Assembly: GCF_021023135.1 (NCBI RefSeq)
Contig: NZ_PGFV01000001.1
Coordinates: 682,001-746,000, forward strand
From: Brevibacterium sp. CCUG 69071
GTDB lineage: Bacteria; Actinomycetota; Actinomycetes; Actinomycetales; Brevibacteriaceae
Direction of reading: 5' to 3'
Length of the DNA: 64,000 bases
In this document: one piece after another, positions 33,505 to 42,381 of the stretch
Numbering within the stretch: position 1 is the first letter of the stretch
How the letters are laid out: every line of letters begins with the position of its first letter
Position numbers and translations under genes: made by a program
The notes under the pieces: generated by a model
Seen by the model: only the letters and a program-made list of their open reading frames with translations
What the model was told of the DNA's origin: nothing
The model's database searches: none

Positions 33505-34404
33505 TCAGGAGATTTGTTCGAGGACCTCGGCGATCTCTGGTTCGAGCTCGATTACGTCACCGGTGAGTTCGGCTAGCTGCTCCGGGGTGCGTGCCGAGAC
33601 CAGTGAACAGGCGATCCCCTGGTGGCGGTTGAAGGCCAGAGCGATGTCCGTGGTCGAGACTCCCAAGGCCGCAGCGGCCTTGCGCACACCGGAGAGCACC
33701 CGTGTCGAGGGTTCATCCAGGTAGGCCGCGACGTAGTCGCTCAGCTCCCCGGCGAGGCGAGAGTCCTGCGGAGTGCCGCGCCGATACTTGTCGCTGAGCA
33801 CTCCCCTGCCCAGACCAGCTCCGGCGATGAGGCTGACCCCGCCGTAGCGTGCGGCAGGCAGGAGCTCGTCCTCGGCCTCGCGGTTGAGCAGAGAGTATTC
33901 GGCGATCGCGCAGGCGATCGGAATCCCGGCCCCGCGCATCTCCGAGAGCTCCCAACCGGCATGGTGGGAGACTCCGACGTAGCGGATCTTGCCGAGGGTG
34001 AGCAGGGTGTCGATCGCCGAGGCGGTCTCCGCCCGATCGACCTCGGCATCGAAGACGTCGAGGATGAGCACGTCGATGTGGCCGCGACCCGTGGTGCTCA
34101 GCAGAGCGTCGACCTGATCGAGGATCCGCGCCCGACCGAGACCGACCTCGATGTGGGATGATTCACTCATGGACACGCCGACCCGAGCCATCACCAGCAG
34201 CTCTTCGGGAAGACTCAGCTGAGCCAGCACAGCCGCAGCATGGCGGCCCGAACTCGGCAGCTCGACGAGGTTGCCACCAGCGAGGACATAGTCGTCGAGG
34301 AGGCGCTGGGCGACGACGGAATCGACCCGGTGACCCCATTCGAAGGTCCCGAGACCCACTTCGCTGACGTCGAGGCCGGTGGTGCCGAGGCGCTGCATCT
34401 TCAT
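33505..34404 (-). CDS. Aldo/keto-reductase homologue without the catalytic tetrad
   Basis: The 299-residue protein follows the AKR barrel: MQRLGTTGLDVSEVGLGTFEWG, KIRYVGVSHHAGW, and the C-terminal ALAFNRHQGIACSLVSARTPEQL. Where active AKRs have FDTADxYG it reads LVELPSSG. Where the lysine is expected it reads VMARVGV, and the HRPD-type histidine position reads LDVFD. All four of Asp, Tyr, Lys and His thus appear to be lost, so it may bind nucleotide or act as a scaffold rather than reduce carbonyls. It is divergent from uppP, with TAACCT 8 nt upstream of the ATG. Confidence 0.8.
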   Translation of the reverse strand: MKMQRLGTTGLDVSEVGLGTFEWGHRVDSVVAQRLLDDYVLAGGNLVELPSSGRHAAAVLAQLSLPEELLVMARVGVSMSESSHIEVGLGRARILDQVDALLSTTGRGHIDVLILDVFDAEVDRAETASAIDTLLTLGKIRYVGVSHHAGWELSEMRGAGIPIACAIAEYSLLNREAEDELLPAARYGGVSLIAGAGLGRGVLSDKYRRGTPQDSRLAGELSDYVAAYLDEPSTRVLSGVRKAAAALGVSTTDIALAFNRHQGIACSLVSARTPEQLAELTGDVIELEPEIAEVLEQIS

Positions 34405-34473
34405 GATTGTTGAGGTTACCCGATGTGGCGGCTACCGTGGTTTCGTTCCCATCCCCCTTTTTCAAGGAGTCGT

Positions 34474-35307
34474 ATGTACGACTGGCTGGTCGCCGCTGTG
34501 CTCGGAATCGTGCAGGCGCTGACGGAATTCCTTCCCATTTCGTCCTCGGCGCATGTGCGCATCGTCGGTGAGCTGATGCTGCCGGGCTCGGATCCGGGCG
34601 CCTTCTTCACCGCCATCATCCAGATCGGCACCGAGGCGGCCGTCGTCGTCTACTTCTGGCGTGACATCGTCTCGATCATCGGCAAGTGGTGCAAGGCGCT
34701 GGTGGGACGTCATGATCGCAAGGATCCCGAGGTCCGCCTCGGTTGGCTCATCATCGTCGGTTCGATCCCGATCGTCGTCATCGGTCTGCTGTTCCAGGAC
34801 TACATCGAAGGTGCGCTGCGCAGCCTGTGGATCACCGCGACCATGCTCATCGTCTTCGGCCTCATCATCGGCCTCGCCGACTGGGTCGGCAAGAAGCAGC
34901 TGACGCTTAACGATATGAAGTGGGGCCAGGGCATCCTCTACGGCCTCGCCCAGGCGCTGGCCGTCATTCCCGGCGTCTCCCGGTCCGGCGGCACGATCAT
35001 GGCCGGTCGGTTCATGGGCTTCTCCCGGCCCGCCGCTGCCCGCTATTCGTTCCTGCTCGCGATTCCCGCCGTCCTCGGCTCCGGGTTCTACGGCGTCTAC
35101 GAGACGATCGGCAGCACCGACATGGTTCTCGGCTGGGGCCCAACGATTCTGGCCACGGTCATCTCCTTCGGCCTCGGACTCCTCGTCATCCATTGGTTCC
35201 TCAGCTATGTCGAGACGAAGTCCTTCGCGATCTTCGTCTGGTACCGAGTGGCCCTGGGCATCGTCCTCTACGTGCTGCTGGGCACCGGCGTCCTCGCAGC
35301 CGCCTGA
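34474..35307 (+). CDS. uppP: Undecaprenyl-diphosphate phosphatase UppP (BacA)
   Basis: UppP recycles undecaprenyl diphosphate for peptidoglycan synthesis in the cytoplasmic membrane. The 277-residue protein has the family motifs GIVQALTEFLPISSSAH near the N-terminus and the second repeat GQGILYGLAQALAVIPGVSRSGGTI, plus multiple hydrophobic segments. AAGGAG stands 7 nt before the ATG at 34474, so I reject the upstream ATG at 34423. Its neighbours match the mycobacterial uppP-phosphatase-DUF3090 cluster. Confidence 0.95.
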   Translation: MYDWLVAAVLGIVQALTEFLPISSSAHVRIVGELMLPGSDPGAFFTAIIQIGTEAAVVVYFWRDIVSIIGKWCKALVGRHDRKDPEVRLGWLIIVGSIPIVVIGLLFQDYIEGALRSLWITATMLIVFGLIIGLADWVGKKQLTLNDMKWGQGILYGLAQALAVIPGVSRSGGTIMAGRFMGFSRPAAARYSFLLAIPAVLGSGFYGVYETIGSTDMVLGWGPTILATVISFGLGLLVIHWFLSYVETKSFAIFVWYRVALGIVLYVLLGTGVLAAA

Positions 35308-35310
35308 CCG

Positions 35311-35344
35311 GCGCGGGTGACCGATCAGCGCGGGTGACCGATCA
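35311..35344. repeat. Perfect 17-nt tandem duplication at the phosphatase stop codon
   Basis: GCGCGGGTGACCGATCA occurs twice head-to-tail (35311-35327, 35328-35344). The second copy contains the stop codon of the reverse-strand gene, so the duplication is downstream of that gene. Confidence 0.9.
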
Positions 35345-36028
35345 GCGCAGGCCGCCGCCTCCGGGGGCTCCGCTGTCGGCCAGCCCGGCCGCGGTCACCG
35401 ACATCGCCGTGAGCACGGGACGCGTACCCGAATAGTCGATGACGGTGAATGAGCCGGGAGCGACCCCGATGCGCTGGAAGTCATCGAGCGGCATGTTCAG
35501 GGCATCGGCGATGATCGCCTTGATGATGTCGCCGTGGGAGACGAGCATCCCCCACCGCGGCGGGGAGTCCTTCTCTCGCTGTTCCTTCTCCCGCTGTTCC
35601 TCCTGAGCAAGCTCGACGACGAGCGATCGGACCCGGGAGACGGCGCGCTCGGCCGCCTCGGCGAGGGACTCCCCTCCCGGGAACCGCGCCTGCGATGCAC
35701 GCTCGAGGACCGTCTTCCACAAAGGCTCTGCGGCGAGTTCCTTGAGCGACCGCCCGGTCCAGTCGCCGTAGTCGAGTTCGATGATGTCCTCGCTGACCTC
35801 GACGGAGTCGAACTCGGCGGCCCGCTGCGCGAATTCCGCGGTCTGTTCGCACCGGTGCAGCGGGGAGTGCAGGAGTCGGGAGAACCGTCGCTGCGGAAGC
35901 ATCCGCAGGGTGGCTTCGAGGGCGTTGACACCCTCATCGGTCAGCGACACGCCGGGGGCGCGTCCGGCGAGGATTCCTGCCGTGTTGGCACTGGAGAGAC
36001 CGTGCCGCAGAAGGACGATGACGGGCAT
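35342..36028 (-). CDS. Histidine phosphatase family protein
   Basis: This 228-residue member of the phosphoglycerate-mutase-like superfamily has the catalytic LLRHGLSSAN with the nucleophilic histidine, RLLHSPLHRCEQTA, the catalytic acid region ELDYGDWTG, and MLVSHGDIIKAII with the second histidine. It lies beside uppP and the mshC cluster, like Rv2135c in mycobacteria. Its substrate is unknown. TAGTCT ends 6 nt before the ATG. Confidence 0.9.
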   Translation of the reverse strand: MPVIVLLRHGLSSANTAGILAGRAPGVSLTDEGVNALEATLRMLPQRRFSRLLHSPLHRCEQTAEFAQRAAEFDSVEVSEDIIELDYGDWTGRSLKELAAEPLWKTVLERASQARFPGGESLAEAAERAVSRVRSLVVELAQEEQREKEQREKDSPPRWGMLVSHGDIIKAIIADALNMPLDDFQRIGVAPGSFTVIDYSGTRPVLTAMSVTAAGLADSGAPGGGGLR

Positions 36029-36065
36029 GCCACCAGACTAGCCCACCATCGTCTAGGGTGGGCCT

Positions 36066-36269
36066 ATGAAACGTCAGCGGCCACGTATGACCTACGAGTT
36101 TCGGAAGGTCTCTTTCTCCAAGGATGTCCCGCGCTCGGTCAGTCTGCAGGAGCTCAACGACGAGTGCGAATACGGCAAGTGGGAGCTGGCCCGGACGCGG
36201 ATCTCGGTCGGCGGGGTGCGCACGGTATGGTTACGGCGCAAGATCATGCCGCTGACCCTGAGCAGCTGA
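36066..36269 (+). CDS. DUF5703 family protein, 67 aa
   Basis: The short basic protein has MTYEFRKVSFSKDVPRS and YGKWELARTRISVGGVRTVWLRRKI, the conserved core of DUF5703. The family is small, actinobacterial and without known function. TAGGGT lies 6 nt before the ATG at 36066, divergent from the histidine phosphatase; the 37-nt gap holds both start regions. Confidence 0.85.
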   Translation: MKRQRPRMTYEFRKVSFSKDVPRSVSLQELNDECEYGKWELARTRISVGGVRTVWLRRKIMPLTLSS

Positions 36270-36297
36270 GCCTCGACACGCTGAGAGCACCGAGCGC

Positions 36298-37278
36298 GTG
36301 ACCGCACCCTCCCCCTCGCTCCTGCCGGTCCTCGGCGCCGGTCTCCTCACCGTCATCGCCGGTGCGGCCATGTCCCTGCAGGGGCGAGCCAACGGCTTCC
36401 TCGGCGCGGTGCTCGGTCACGCTGTCTTCGCCGCCCTGATCTCATTCGTCACCGGACTGCTCATCGTCTCCGCGGTGCTCCTGTGCTCGGCTCGGTCCCG
36501 AAGGGCCGCGATCGCTCTGCTTGGGCTGCTGCGCACTCGGGCGCTGCCGTGGTGGATGCTGCTCGGCGGGCTGAGCGGCGGTCTCGTCGTCATCGCCCAG
36601 GCCACGACGGTGCCGGTCATGGGCGTGGCCATGTTCACCATGGCCTTCGTCTCCGGACAGATCACCGGCGGCCTCATCGTCGATGCCACCCGTCTGCCGC
36701 CGGGCGGGAAGCAGCGGCTGAGCGCCCTCCGCATCCTCGGGGTGCTCGTGGTCATCGCCGCACTCGTCTACGGGGCACATGAGCGCATCGGCCTGGGCGT
36801 GCCCCTGTGGGCTCCGCTGCTGCCGTTCGCCTCCGGCAGCCTCACCGCCGCCCAGCAGGCCTGCAACGGTCGGATCAGGGCCGCAACCGGCTCGGCAGTG
36901 GTCGCGACCACCGTCAACTTCACTGTCGGGCTCATCGCGCTCGGCCTGGCGACCGCGGTCATCATGGTCGCCGGTGTCGGCTGGGCCGGCTTCCCGACGC
37001 AGCCCGATCAGTGGTGGATCCTCCTCGGCGGGGCCTTGGGCGTGCTGTTCATCGCCTTCACCGCGCTCACCGTCGCCCGGCTCGGCGTGCTTCTGCTCAG
37101 CCTCTTCTCACTCTTCGGCAACCTGGCAGGGGCGCTGCTGCTCGATTGGCTGCTGCCGATCCCGGGATCGCTGGTCAGTCCGACCACGATCCTCAGCGCC
37201 CTCGGGGTGCTCGCCGGGATCGTCATCACGCTCATGCCTTCAGCAGGAAGTCCCCGAGGACCCGCGTGCCGAACTTGA
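36298..37278 (+). CDS. DMT-superfamily transporter, two YdcZ/DUF606 repeats
   Basis: The 326-residue membrane protein has about ten hydrophobic segments in two homologous halves, each with the pattern GAAMSLQGRANG / GSLTAAQQACNGRI, characteristic of YdcZ (DUF606) proteins. It probably exports or imports a small metabolite; none is predictable. It starts at a GTG 28 nt after the DUF5703 stop. Its last 47 nt overlap the end of the convergent M20 peptidase gene. Confidence 0.85.
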   Translation: MTAPSPSLLPVLGAGLLTVIAGAAMSLQGRANGFLGAVLGHAVFAALISFVTGLLIVSAVLLCSARSRRAAIALLGLLRTRALPWWMLLGGLSGGLVVIAQATTVPVMGVAMFTMAFVSGQITGGLIVDATRLPPGGKQRLSALRILGVLVVIAALVYGAHERIGLGVPLWAPLLPFASGSLTAAQQACNGRIRAATGSAVVATTVNFTVGLIALGLATAVIMVAGVGWAGFPTQPDQWWILLGGALGVLFIAFTALTVARLGVLLLSLFSLFGNLAGALLLDWLLPIPGSLVSPTTILSALGVLAGIVITLMPSAGSPRGPACRT

Positions 37279-38539
37279 GCGCGGAGATCGGAACGCGTTC
37301 GTCGACACCGTGGAACATCGCCGGGAAGTCGAGATCACCGCTCAGCTGCAGCGGGGCGAAGCCGTAGCCGGTGATGCCGAGTTCGGCCATCGACTTGTTG
37401 TCGGTGCCTCCGGAGAGCGTGTAGGGCAGGACCATGGCGCTCGGGTCGTCAGCGAGCAGGCTGGTGCGCATCTGCGCCACCAGCGGAGTGTCGAAGGGCG
37501 CCTCGAGCGCCTCCCCCTCGTCCTCCGGGGTGATGTCGATGCCCTCCCCCGCGAGTTCCTTGAGCTTGAGCATGACGTCCTCGTGCTGGCCCGGCAGAGT
37601 CCGGCAGTCGACGTAGGCGGTGGCGGTGCCCGGGATGACGTTGTGCTTGTACCCGGCGCCCAGGAACGAGGGGTTCGAGGTGTTCTGCAGGGTTGGGGCG
37701 ACGAACTTCTCGACCGAACCGAGTTCGGCCAGCAGCTGCGGGATCGTCTCGGCGGTGAACTCGATGCCGGTGAGCTCGGAGACCCCTTCGAGCAGCTGCC
37801 TGGTGGCGACGGGGATCTCCTGCGGCCAGGGATAGGACCCGATGCGTGAGATCGCGGCGGCGAGACGGGTGACGGGGTTGTCGTCGTTGCGCTGCGAACC
37901 GTGGCCGGCGGTGCCGTGGGCGACGAGATTGAGCCAGGCCAGTCCCTTCTCAGCGGTCTGGATGAGGTAGATGCGCTGCCCGCGGATGTCGACGGAGTAC
38001 CCGCCCACCTCGGAGATCGCCTCGGTGGCTCCGGAGAAGAGCTCCGGACGGTTGCGCACCATGTGCCGGGCACCGTAGTTGCCGCCGGCCTCTTCGTCGG
38101 CGAAGAAGGCGATGATGAGATCACGCCGAGGCTGCTGTCCTTCGCGGAGCATCTGGCGCACGGCGGCGATGATCATCGCGTCCATGTCCTTCATGTCCAC
38201 GGCCCCGCGGCCCCACAGCAGTCCGTCCTTGATGACGCCGCCGAAGGGGTCGACGCTCCAGTCCTCGGCGGCTGCCGGCACCACATCGGTGTGGCCGTGG
38301 ACGACGAGGGCGGGAGCCTCCGGGTCACTGCCCTTGACCCGGGCGACGAGGTTGGCGCGTCCCGGGGAGGATTCGACGATCTCGGACTTCAGGCCCACCT
38401 CGGCGAACCAGGAGGCGATGAGTTCGGCCGCGGGAAGCTCCGGGTTGGCCTTGTTGCCGCCCCAGTTCTGGGTGTCGATGCGGATGAGCTGCTGGCACAG
38501 GTCCGTGACCTCGGACTCGGCGGCGCTGAAATCAAACAC
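37232..38539 (-). CDS. M20-family metallopeptidase (dipeptidase/deacylase)
   Basis: This 435-residue cytoplasmic hydrolase has the zinc site VVHGHTDVVP (H83, D85), GRGAVDMKDMDA with the bridging aspartate (D115), FFADEEAGG (E149 as base, E150 as ligand), and the distal histidine in FHGVDERVP. The dimerisation domain lies between. It belongs to the M20 branch of ArgE/DapE/carboxypeptidase relatives, with specificity not evident. The GTG at 38539 has GGGAGA upstream. It overlaps the end of the DMT gene by 47 nt. Confidence 0.88.
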   Translation of the reverse strand: MFDFSAAESEVTDLCQQLIRIDTQNWGGNKANPELPAAELIASWFAEVGLKSEIVESSPGRANLVARVKGSDPEAPALVVHGHTDVVPAAAEDWSVDPFGGVIKDGLLWGRGAVDMKDMDAMIIAAVRQMLREGQQPRRDLIIAFFADEEAGGNYGARHMVRNRPELFSGATEAISEVGGYSVDIRGQRIYLIQTAEKGLAWLNLVAHGTAGHGSQRNDDNPVTRLAAAISRIGSYPWPQEIPVATRQLLEGVSELTGIEFTAETIPQLLAELGSVEKFVAPTLQNTSNPSFLGAGYKHNVIPGTATAYVDCRTLPGQHEDVMLKLKELAGEGIDITPEDEGEALEAPFDTPLVAQMRTSLLADDPSAMVLPYTLSGGTDNKSMAELGITGYGFAPLQLSGDLDFPAMFHGVDERVPISALKFGTRVLGDFLLKA

Positions 38540-38661
38540 GGTGTCTCCCGTCGGCTGGTTCTCAAGTGGCTGATGAGATCCACGGTATATCACCCTCGTG
38601 CGAACCCGTATCCGGGAATGAGAAATGGCCCCCGGATCAGATCCGGAGGCCATTTCCTCTG

Positions 38662-38749
38662 TGCGCGGAGGGGGACTTGAACCCCCACGCCCGATAAGTT
38701 GGGCACTAGCACCTCAAGCTAGCGCGTCTACCAATTCCGCCACCCGCGC
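38662..38749 (-). tRNA. tRNA-Leu, anticodon GAG
   Basis: The 88-nt reverse-strand sequence folds as a class II tRNA with a long variable arm. Acceptor stem: GCGCGGG with TCCGCGC. Anticodon stem: CTAGC/GCTAG around loop TTGAGGT, giving anticodon GAG (38713-38715) for CUC codons. T arm: GGGGGTTCAAGTCCCCC. CCA is not encoded. Confidence 0.96.
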
Positions 38750-38763
38750 TGGCAACAGAGATT

Positions 38764-38791
38764 ACTTTACACGCGGTTTCGGGTGGTGCAA
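38764..38791 (-). promoter_or_regulatory. Probable tRNA-Leu promoter
   Basis: On the reverse strand TTGCAC (38786-38791) and TAAAGT (38764-38769) are 16 nt apart and end ~14 nt before the tRNA 5' end. The spacing fits a sigma-A promoter. Confidence 0.55.
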
Positions 38792-38830
38792 AATCAATTC
38801 GGGCAATTGTGATGCACCGCACTCACACCC

Positions 38831-39685
38831 TCAGTCAGGCAGCTCCGTGACTGCTGAGAGCACGTGCGGTTTGCCCGATCTGAGGTCGAATACGGCGAAG
38901 TCCGCCGCCGCGTGCCGGCGCCCCTCGGTAATCGCGAATCCGACCGTCGACGGCAGCAGGATGGGCTTGGCGAAGGACACCTCCCAGCGGTAGGCCTCGA
39001 GCCGGGGATCCACGGCGGCCAGGGCCCGCGAGGCGCTGTACATGCCGTGGGCGATCAGCCGCGGGAAGCCGAATCCCTTCGCGGCCAGTCCGCTGATGTG
39101 GATCGGATTGTAGTCCCCCGAGGCCCGGGCGTAGCGCTGCCCGATGATCGGGTCGAGCCGCCACAGGGCCGTTGCCTGCGGGGCGGTGAAGTTCGCGTGC
39201 GGAATCTGCGCCTTCGCCTCGGCACCGACCAGCTTCCGACCCTTGGCGAGGTAGGTCGTGGTCTCACGCATCACCGTCTCGCCCTCGACCTTCGCCTCGA
39301 CGAGGACTTCGATCGTTGTGCCCTTCGTGTGTTCGAAGGGGCCGCCGAGTTCGACGTGGAAGTCTACGACCTCACCGATGTGCACCGGGCGGAGAACGTC
39401 GATGGCGTTGTGGATGTGGACCATGCCGAGCATCGGCACGGGCACCTCGGGGTCGCTGAGCAGCTGCATGCTCAGCGGGAAGGCGAGCACGTGGAGGTAG
39501 CCGGGGTGGACGGCGTCGCGCAGCGGTGCCCCGACGACACTCGTGAAACCGGCATAGGCCTCAGCCTCGATCGGCATGCTCCGGTCGAGTGACCGGGTGG
39601 GCAGCTCGGGGCCAGTCTTCGGACCGATCGGCAGCGCCTTGAGCACGGCCTTCGCGTAGATCGGGAGCATCGAATCCTTGGCCAT
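38831..39685 (-). CDS. MaoC-type (R)-hydratase, double hot-dog
   Basis: The 284-residue protein has an N-terminal degenerate hot-dog and a C-terminal hydratase domain with the signature ASGDYNPIHISG and LIAHGMYS, the Asp-His catalytic pair of R-specific enoyl-CoA hydratases. It resembles the HtdX/Rv0241c branch. It probably hydrates trans-2-enoyl thioesters with the reductase next to it. Its ATG shares one base with the fabG stop, so it is in the same operon. Confidence 0.88.
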   Translation of the reverse strand: MAKDSMLPIYAKAVLKALPIGPKTGPELPTRSLDRSMPIEAEAYAGFTSVVGAPLRDAVHPGYLHVLAFPLSMQLLSDPEVPVPMLGMVHIHNAIDVLRPVHIGEVVDFHVELGGPFEHTKGTTIEVLVEAKVEGETVMRETTTYLAKGRKLVGAEAKAQIPHANFTAPQATALWRLDPIIGQRYARASGDYNPIHISGLAAKGFGFPRLIAHGMYSASRALAAVDPRLEAYRWEVSFAKPILLPSTVGFAITEGRRHAAADFAVFDLRSGKPHVLSAVTELPD

Positions 39686-41037
39686 CAGGCACCTACCATG
39701 TTCTGGCCGCACACGCGCAGCGTCGACCCGTTGATTCCCCGCGCCCCCGCCGAGGCGAGGAAGCCGATGGTCTCGGCCACGTCGATGGGCTGACCGCCCT
39801 GCTGCAGGCTCGAGAGCCGGCGGGCGACCTGCCGGGTCAGGGTCGGCATCTTCGCGGTCATATCGGTTTCGATGAATCCCGGGGCGACGGCATTGATCGA
39901 CCCGCCGCGCTCGGCGAAGTCCTGCGCCGAGGCGGCCGTGAGTCCGATGACCCCGGCTTTCGAGGTCGCGTAGTTCGTCTGTCCGCGGTTGCCGGCGATG
40001 CCCGAGGTCGAGGCCAGAGACACGACCTGCGCGCCCTCGGCGAAGAGGCCGCGCCGGCTCAGTTCGGCGTTGATCCTCGCCTGGGAGGCGATGTTGACCG
40101 CGATCACCGAATCCCACCGTGAGGCGTCCATGTTCGCGAGCATCTTGTCGCGCGTGATGCCGGCGTTGTGGACGAGGATGTCGACGGTGCCGCCGACCGC
40201 CTCGGCGATGGATTCGGCGGCGGTGTCGGCGGTGATGTCGAGCTGCAGCGACCTGCCCCCGACCTCATTCATCACCTCGGCCAGGGCCTGTCCGGCCTGG
40301 GGCATGTCGACACCGATGATGCTTGCGCCGTCGCGGGCGAGGTTGCGGGCGATCGCCGCACCGATGCCGCGGGCGGCTCCGGTGACCACCGCGGTGCGAC
40401 CGGCCAGCGGCCCGGCCTGACCGGTGGACATGAACTCCTCCAGGCTCAGAGCGTCCCCGGCCGTGGAGGAGACGGTGATGAACTGTCCGGAGACGTAGGC
40501 CGACTTGCCCGAGAGCAGGAACCACAGGGCCGCAGCGACCGAGGGCGCCTGCAGGTCGACACCGTCGAGGAGGATGCCGTTGGCCGTGGACCCGGCGCGC
40601 ATCTCGTGGGCCAGCGACCGGGTCAGACCGGTGATGCCCTGTGTGGCGGCGGCGCGTTCGGGGCTCTGCTGCGCCGGGTTCGGGGCCGTCGAGATGGTGA
40701 TCACGCGACCGCATTTGGCCAGCGAACGCAGGGCGGCTCCGACCTCGAGGACAGTGGCCGAGAGATCGGTGGGGGCAGAGGCATCGTCGAGGACGGCGAT
40801 GATCGCCCGCAGCGATTCACCGGAGTTCGCATGGCGACGCACCTCGAGTCCGTTGGCGAGCAGAAGATCGGCAAGCCCCTGCGCGTCCGGACCGGAGCCG
40901 AGGACGAGGACGGGCTTGGACCGGTAGCTCTCCGGGGTCGAGGCGAAGCGCTGGAGCGGCACCGGCTGGGGCAGGCCGAGCGACTTGGCGACCTGCTTGA
41001 GCGGACCGTTGACGAGGTTGAGATAGGTGTCGTTCAT
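39685..41037 (-). CDS. High-molecular-weight 3-oxoacyl reductase (FabG4-like)
   Basis: The 450-residue protein is twice the usual FabG length. Residues ~1-200 form a degenerate Rossmann domain. Residues ~210-450 are an active SDR: VVTGAARGIGAAIARNLA, HNAGITRDKMLANM, and the Ser-Tyr-Lys site in SLASTSGIAGNRGQTNYATSKAG. M. tuberculosis FabG4 (Rv0242c) has the same architecture and prefers NADH and CoA thioesters. It overlaps the thiolase gene by 4 nt. It is likely part of fatty-acid degradation or chain remodelling. Confidence 0.9.
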   Translation of the reverse strand: MNDTYLNLVNGPLKQVAKSLGLPQPVPLQRFASTPESYRSKPVLVLGSGPDAQGLADLLLANGLEVRRHANSGESLRAIIAVLDDASAPTDLSATVLEVGAALRSLAKCGRVITISTAPNPAQQSPERAAATQGITGLTRSLAHEMRAGSTANGILLDGVDLQAPSVAAALWFLLSGKSAYVSGQFITVSSTAGDALSLEEFMSTGQAGPLAGRTAVVTGAARGIGAAIARNLARDGASIIGVDMPQAGQALAEVMNEVGGRSLQLDITADTAAESIAEAVGGTVDILVHNAGITRDKMLANMDASRWDSVIAVNIASQARINAELSRRGLFAEGAQVVSLASTSGIAGNRGQTNYATSKAGVIGLTAASAQDFAERGGSINAVAPGFIETDMTAKMPTLTRQVARRLSSLQQGGQPIDVAETIGFLASAGARGINGSTLRVCGQNMVGA

Positions 41038-42323
41038 GCTGCCTCCACAATCGCGGTGAGTCCCTGGCCGCCTGCGGCGCAGATCGAGACCAGCGACCGC
41101 TTCTTGCCGGTGGTCTTGAGGTACTTCGCGGTCGAGGCGATGATGCGTCCGCCGGTCGCTGCGAAGGGGTGCCCGGCCGCCAGGCTGGAGCCGAGGGGGT
41201 TGAGCTTCGTCCGGTCGATCGTGCCCAGGGCGCCGTCGAGGCCGACCTTGTCGCGGCAGAACTCTTCGGACTCCCAGGCCGCGAGGTGGCTGAGCACGGT
41301 CGAGGCGAAGGCCTCGTGGATCTCGAAGACATCGAAGTCGGCGAAGGTCAGGCCGTTGCGGGCCAGGAGACGCGGCACGGCGTAGGCGGGTGCCATGAGC
41401 AGACCTTCGGCGCCGTCGACGAAGTCCACGGCTCCGGCCTCGGCGTCGACGAGGCGGGCCAGCGGCGTGAAGCCGCGGTCACGCGCCCAGTCCTCGCTGC
41501 CGAGCAGGACCGAGGAGGCGCCGTCGGTCAGCGGGGTCGAGTTGCCGGCCGTCATCGTCGCCTCGGCGTCCAGCTTGCGTCCGAACACCGGGGAGAGTTT
41601 GGCCAGGGACTCCAGTGTGGAGTCGGCCCGCATGTTCGTATCCCGACTGACCCCGAGGTACGGGGTGACGAGATCGTCGAAGAAGCCCTCGTCCCAGGCT
41701 CGGGCGAGGTTCTGATGCGAGGCCAGTGCCAGTTCGTCCTGGGCCTCACGGCTGATCTTCCACTCCGCGGTGGTGATCGCCTGGTGTTCGCCCATGCTCA
41801 GGCCCGTCCGCGGCTCACCGGTCGACGGGGCCTGCGGGGCGAGGTAGGCGGGACGGATCTGGGCGGCGATCTTGGCGCGCTGGGTCATCGTCTTGGCGCG
41901 GGAGAGTTCGAGCAGGATCTCTCGCATCGAATCGTTGATCACGATCGGTGCGTCCGAGGCCGAATCGACGCCGGAGGCGATGCCGGACTCGAGCTGTCCG
42001 GCGTTGATCTTGTTGTTGAGGCTGACGACGGTCTCGAGCCCGGTCGCGCAGGCCTGGCCGACATCGAATGCCGGTGTCGTCGGCGAGAGAGCCGAGCCGA
42101 GCACGGCCTCACGCGTGAGGTTGAAGTCCTTCGAGTGCTTGAGGACGGCACCTCCGGCGACCTCGCCGATGGCCTCTCCGGCCAGGCCGAAGCGAGCCAC
42201 GAGCCCATCGAGGGCGGATGTGAGCATGTCGAGGTTGCTGGCCTTGGAGTACTGCTTGTTCGACCGCGCGAACGGTATGCGGTTGCCGCCGAGGATGACG
42301 GCGCGCTGGGTGGGTGTGGACAT
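41034..42323 (-). CDS. Acetyl-CoA acetyltransferase (thiolase, FadA2-like)
   Basis: The 429-residue thiolase has the acyl-accepting cysteine C92 in GQACATGLETV, the histidine in FEIHEAFAS, GHPFAATGGRI, and the second cysteine in SICAAGGQG. It cleaves or forms 3-ketoacyl-CoA. The ATG at 42323 has GGAGG 5 nt upstream; the in-frame GTG two codons earlier overlaps the ribosome site. It is the first gene of a fadA-fabG-maoC operon, divergent from the TetR gene. Confidence 0.92.
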   Translation of the reverse strand: MSTPTQRAVILGGNRIPFARSNKQYSKASNLDMLTSALDGLVARFGLAGEAIGEVAGGAVLKHSKDFNLTREAVLGSALSPTTPAFDVGQACATGLETVVSLNNKINAGQLESGIASGVDSASDAPIVINDSMREILLELSRAKTMTQRAKIAAQIRPAYLAPQAPSTGEPRTGLSMGEHQAITTAEWKISREAQDELALASHQNLARAWDEGFFDDLVTPYLGVSRDTNMRADSTLESLAKLSPVFGRKLDAEATMTAGNSTPLTDGASSVLLGSEDWARDRGFTPLARLVDAEAGAVDFVDGAEGLLMAPAYAVPRLLARNGLTFADFDVFEIHEAFASTVLSHLAAWESEEFCRDKVGLDGALGTIDRTKLNPLGSSLAAGHPFAATGGRIIASTAKYLKTTGKKRSLVSICAAGGQGLTAIVEAA

Positions 42324-42347
42324 GTGCACCTCCGTGTCGTGGATTTA

Positions 42348-42362
42348 ACTGTTACCGACAGT
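42348..42362. promoter_or_regulatory. Inverted repeat in the fadA-tetR divergent promoter
   Basis: ACTGT-N5-ACAGT, extended by partial symmetry on both sides (AACTGTTACCGACAGTA). It lies between the thiolase and TetR starts, a natural operator for the TetR protein. A related TACCGTCTGT lies ~10 nt further on. Confidence 0.55.
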
Positions 42363-42381
42363 ACCTGATACCGTCTGTCAC

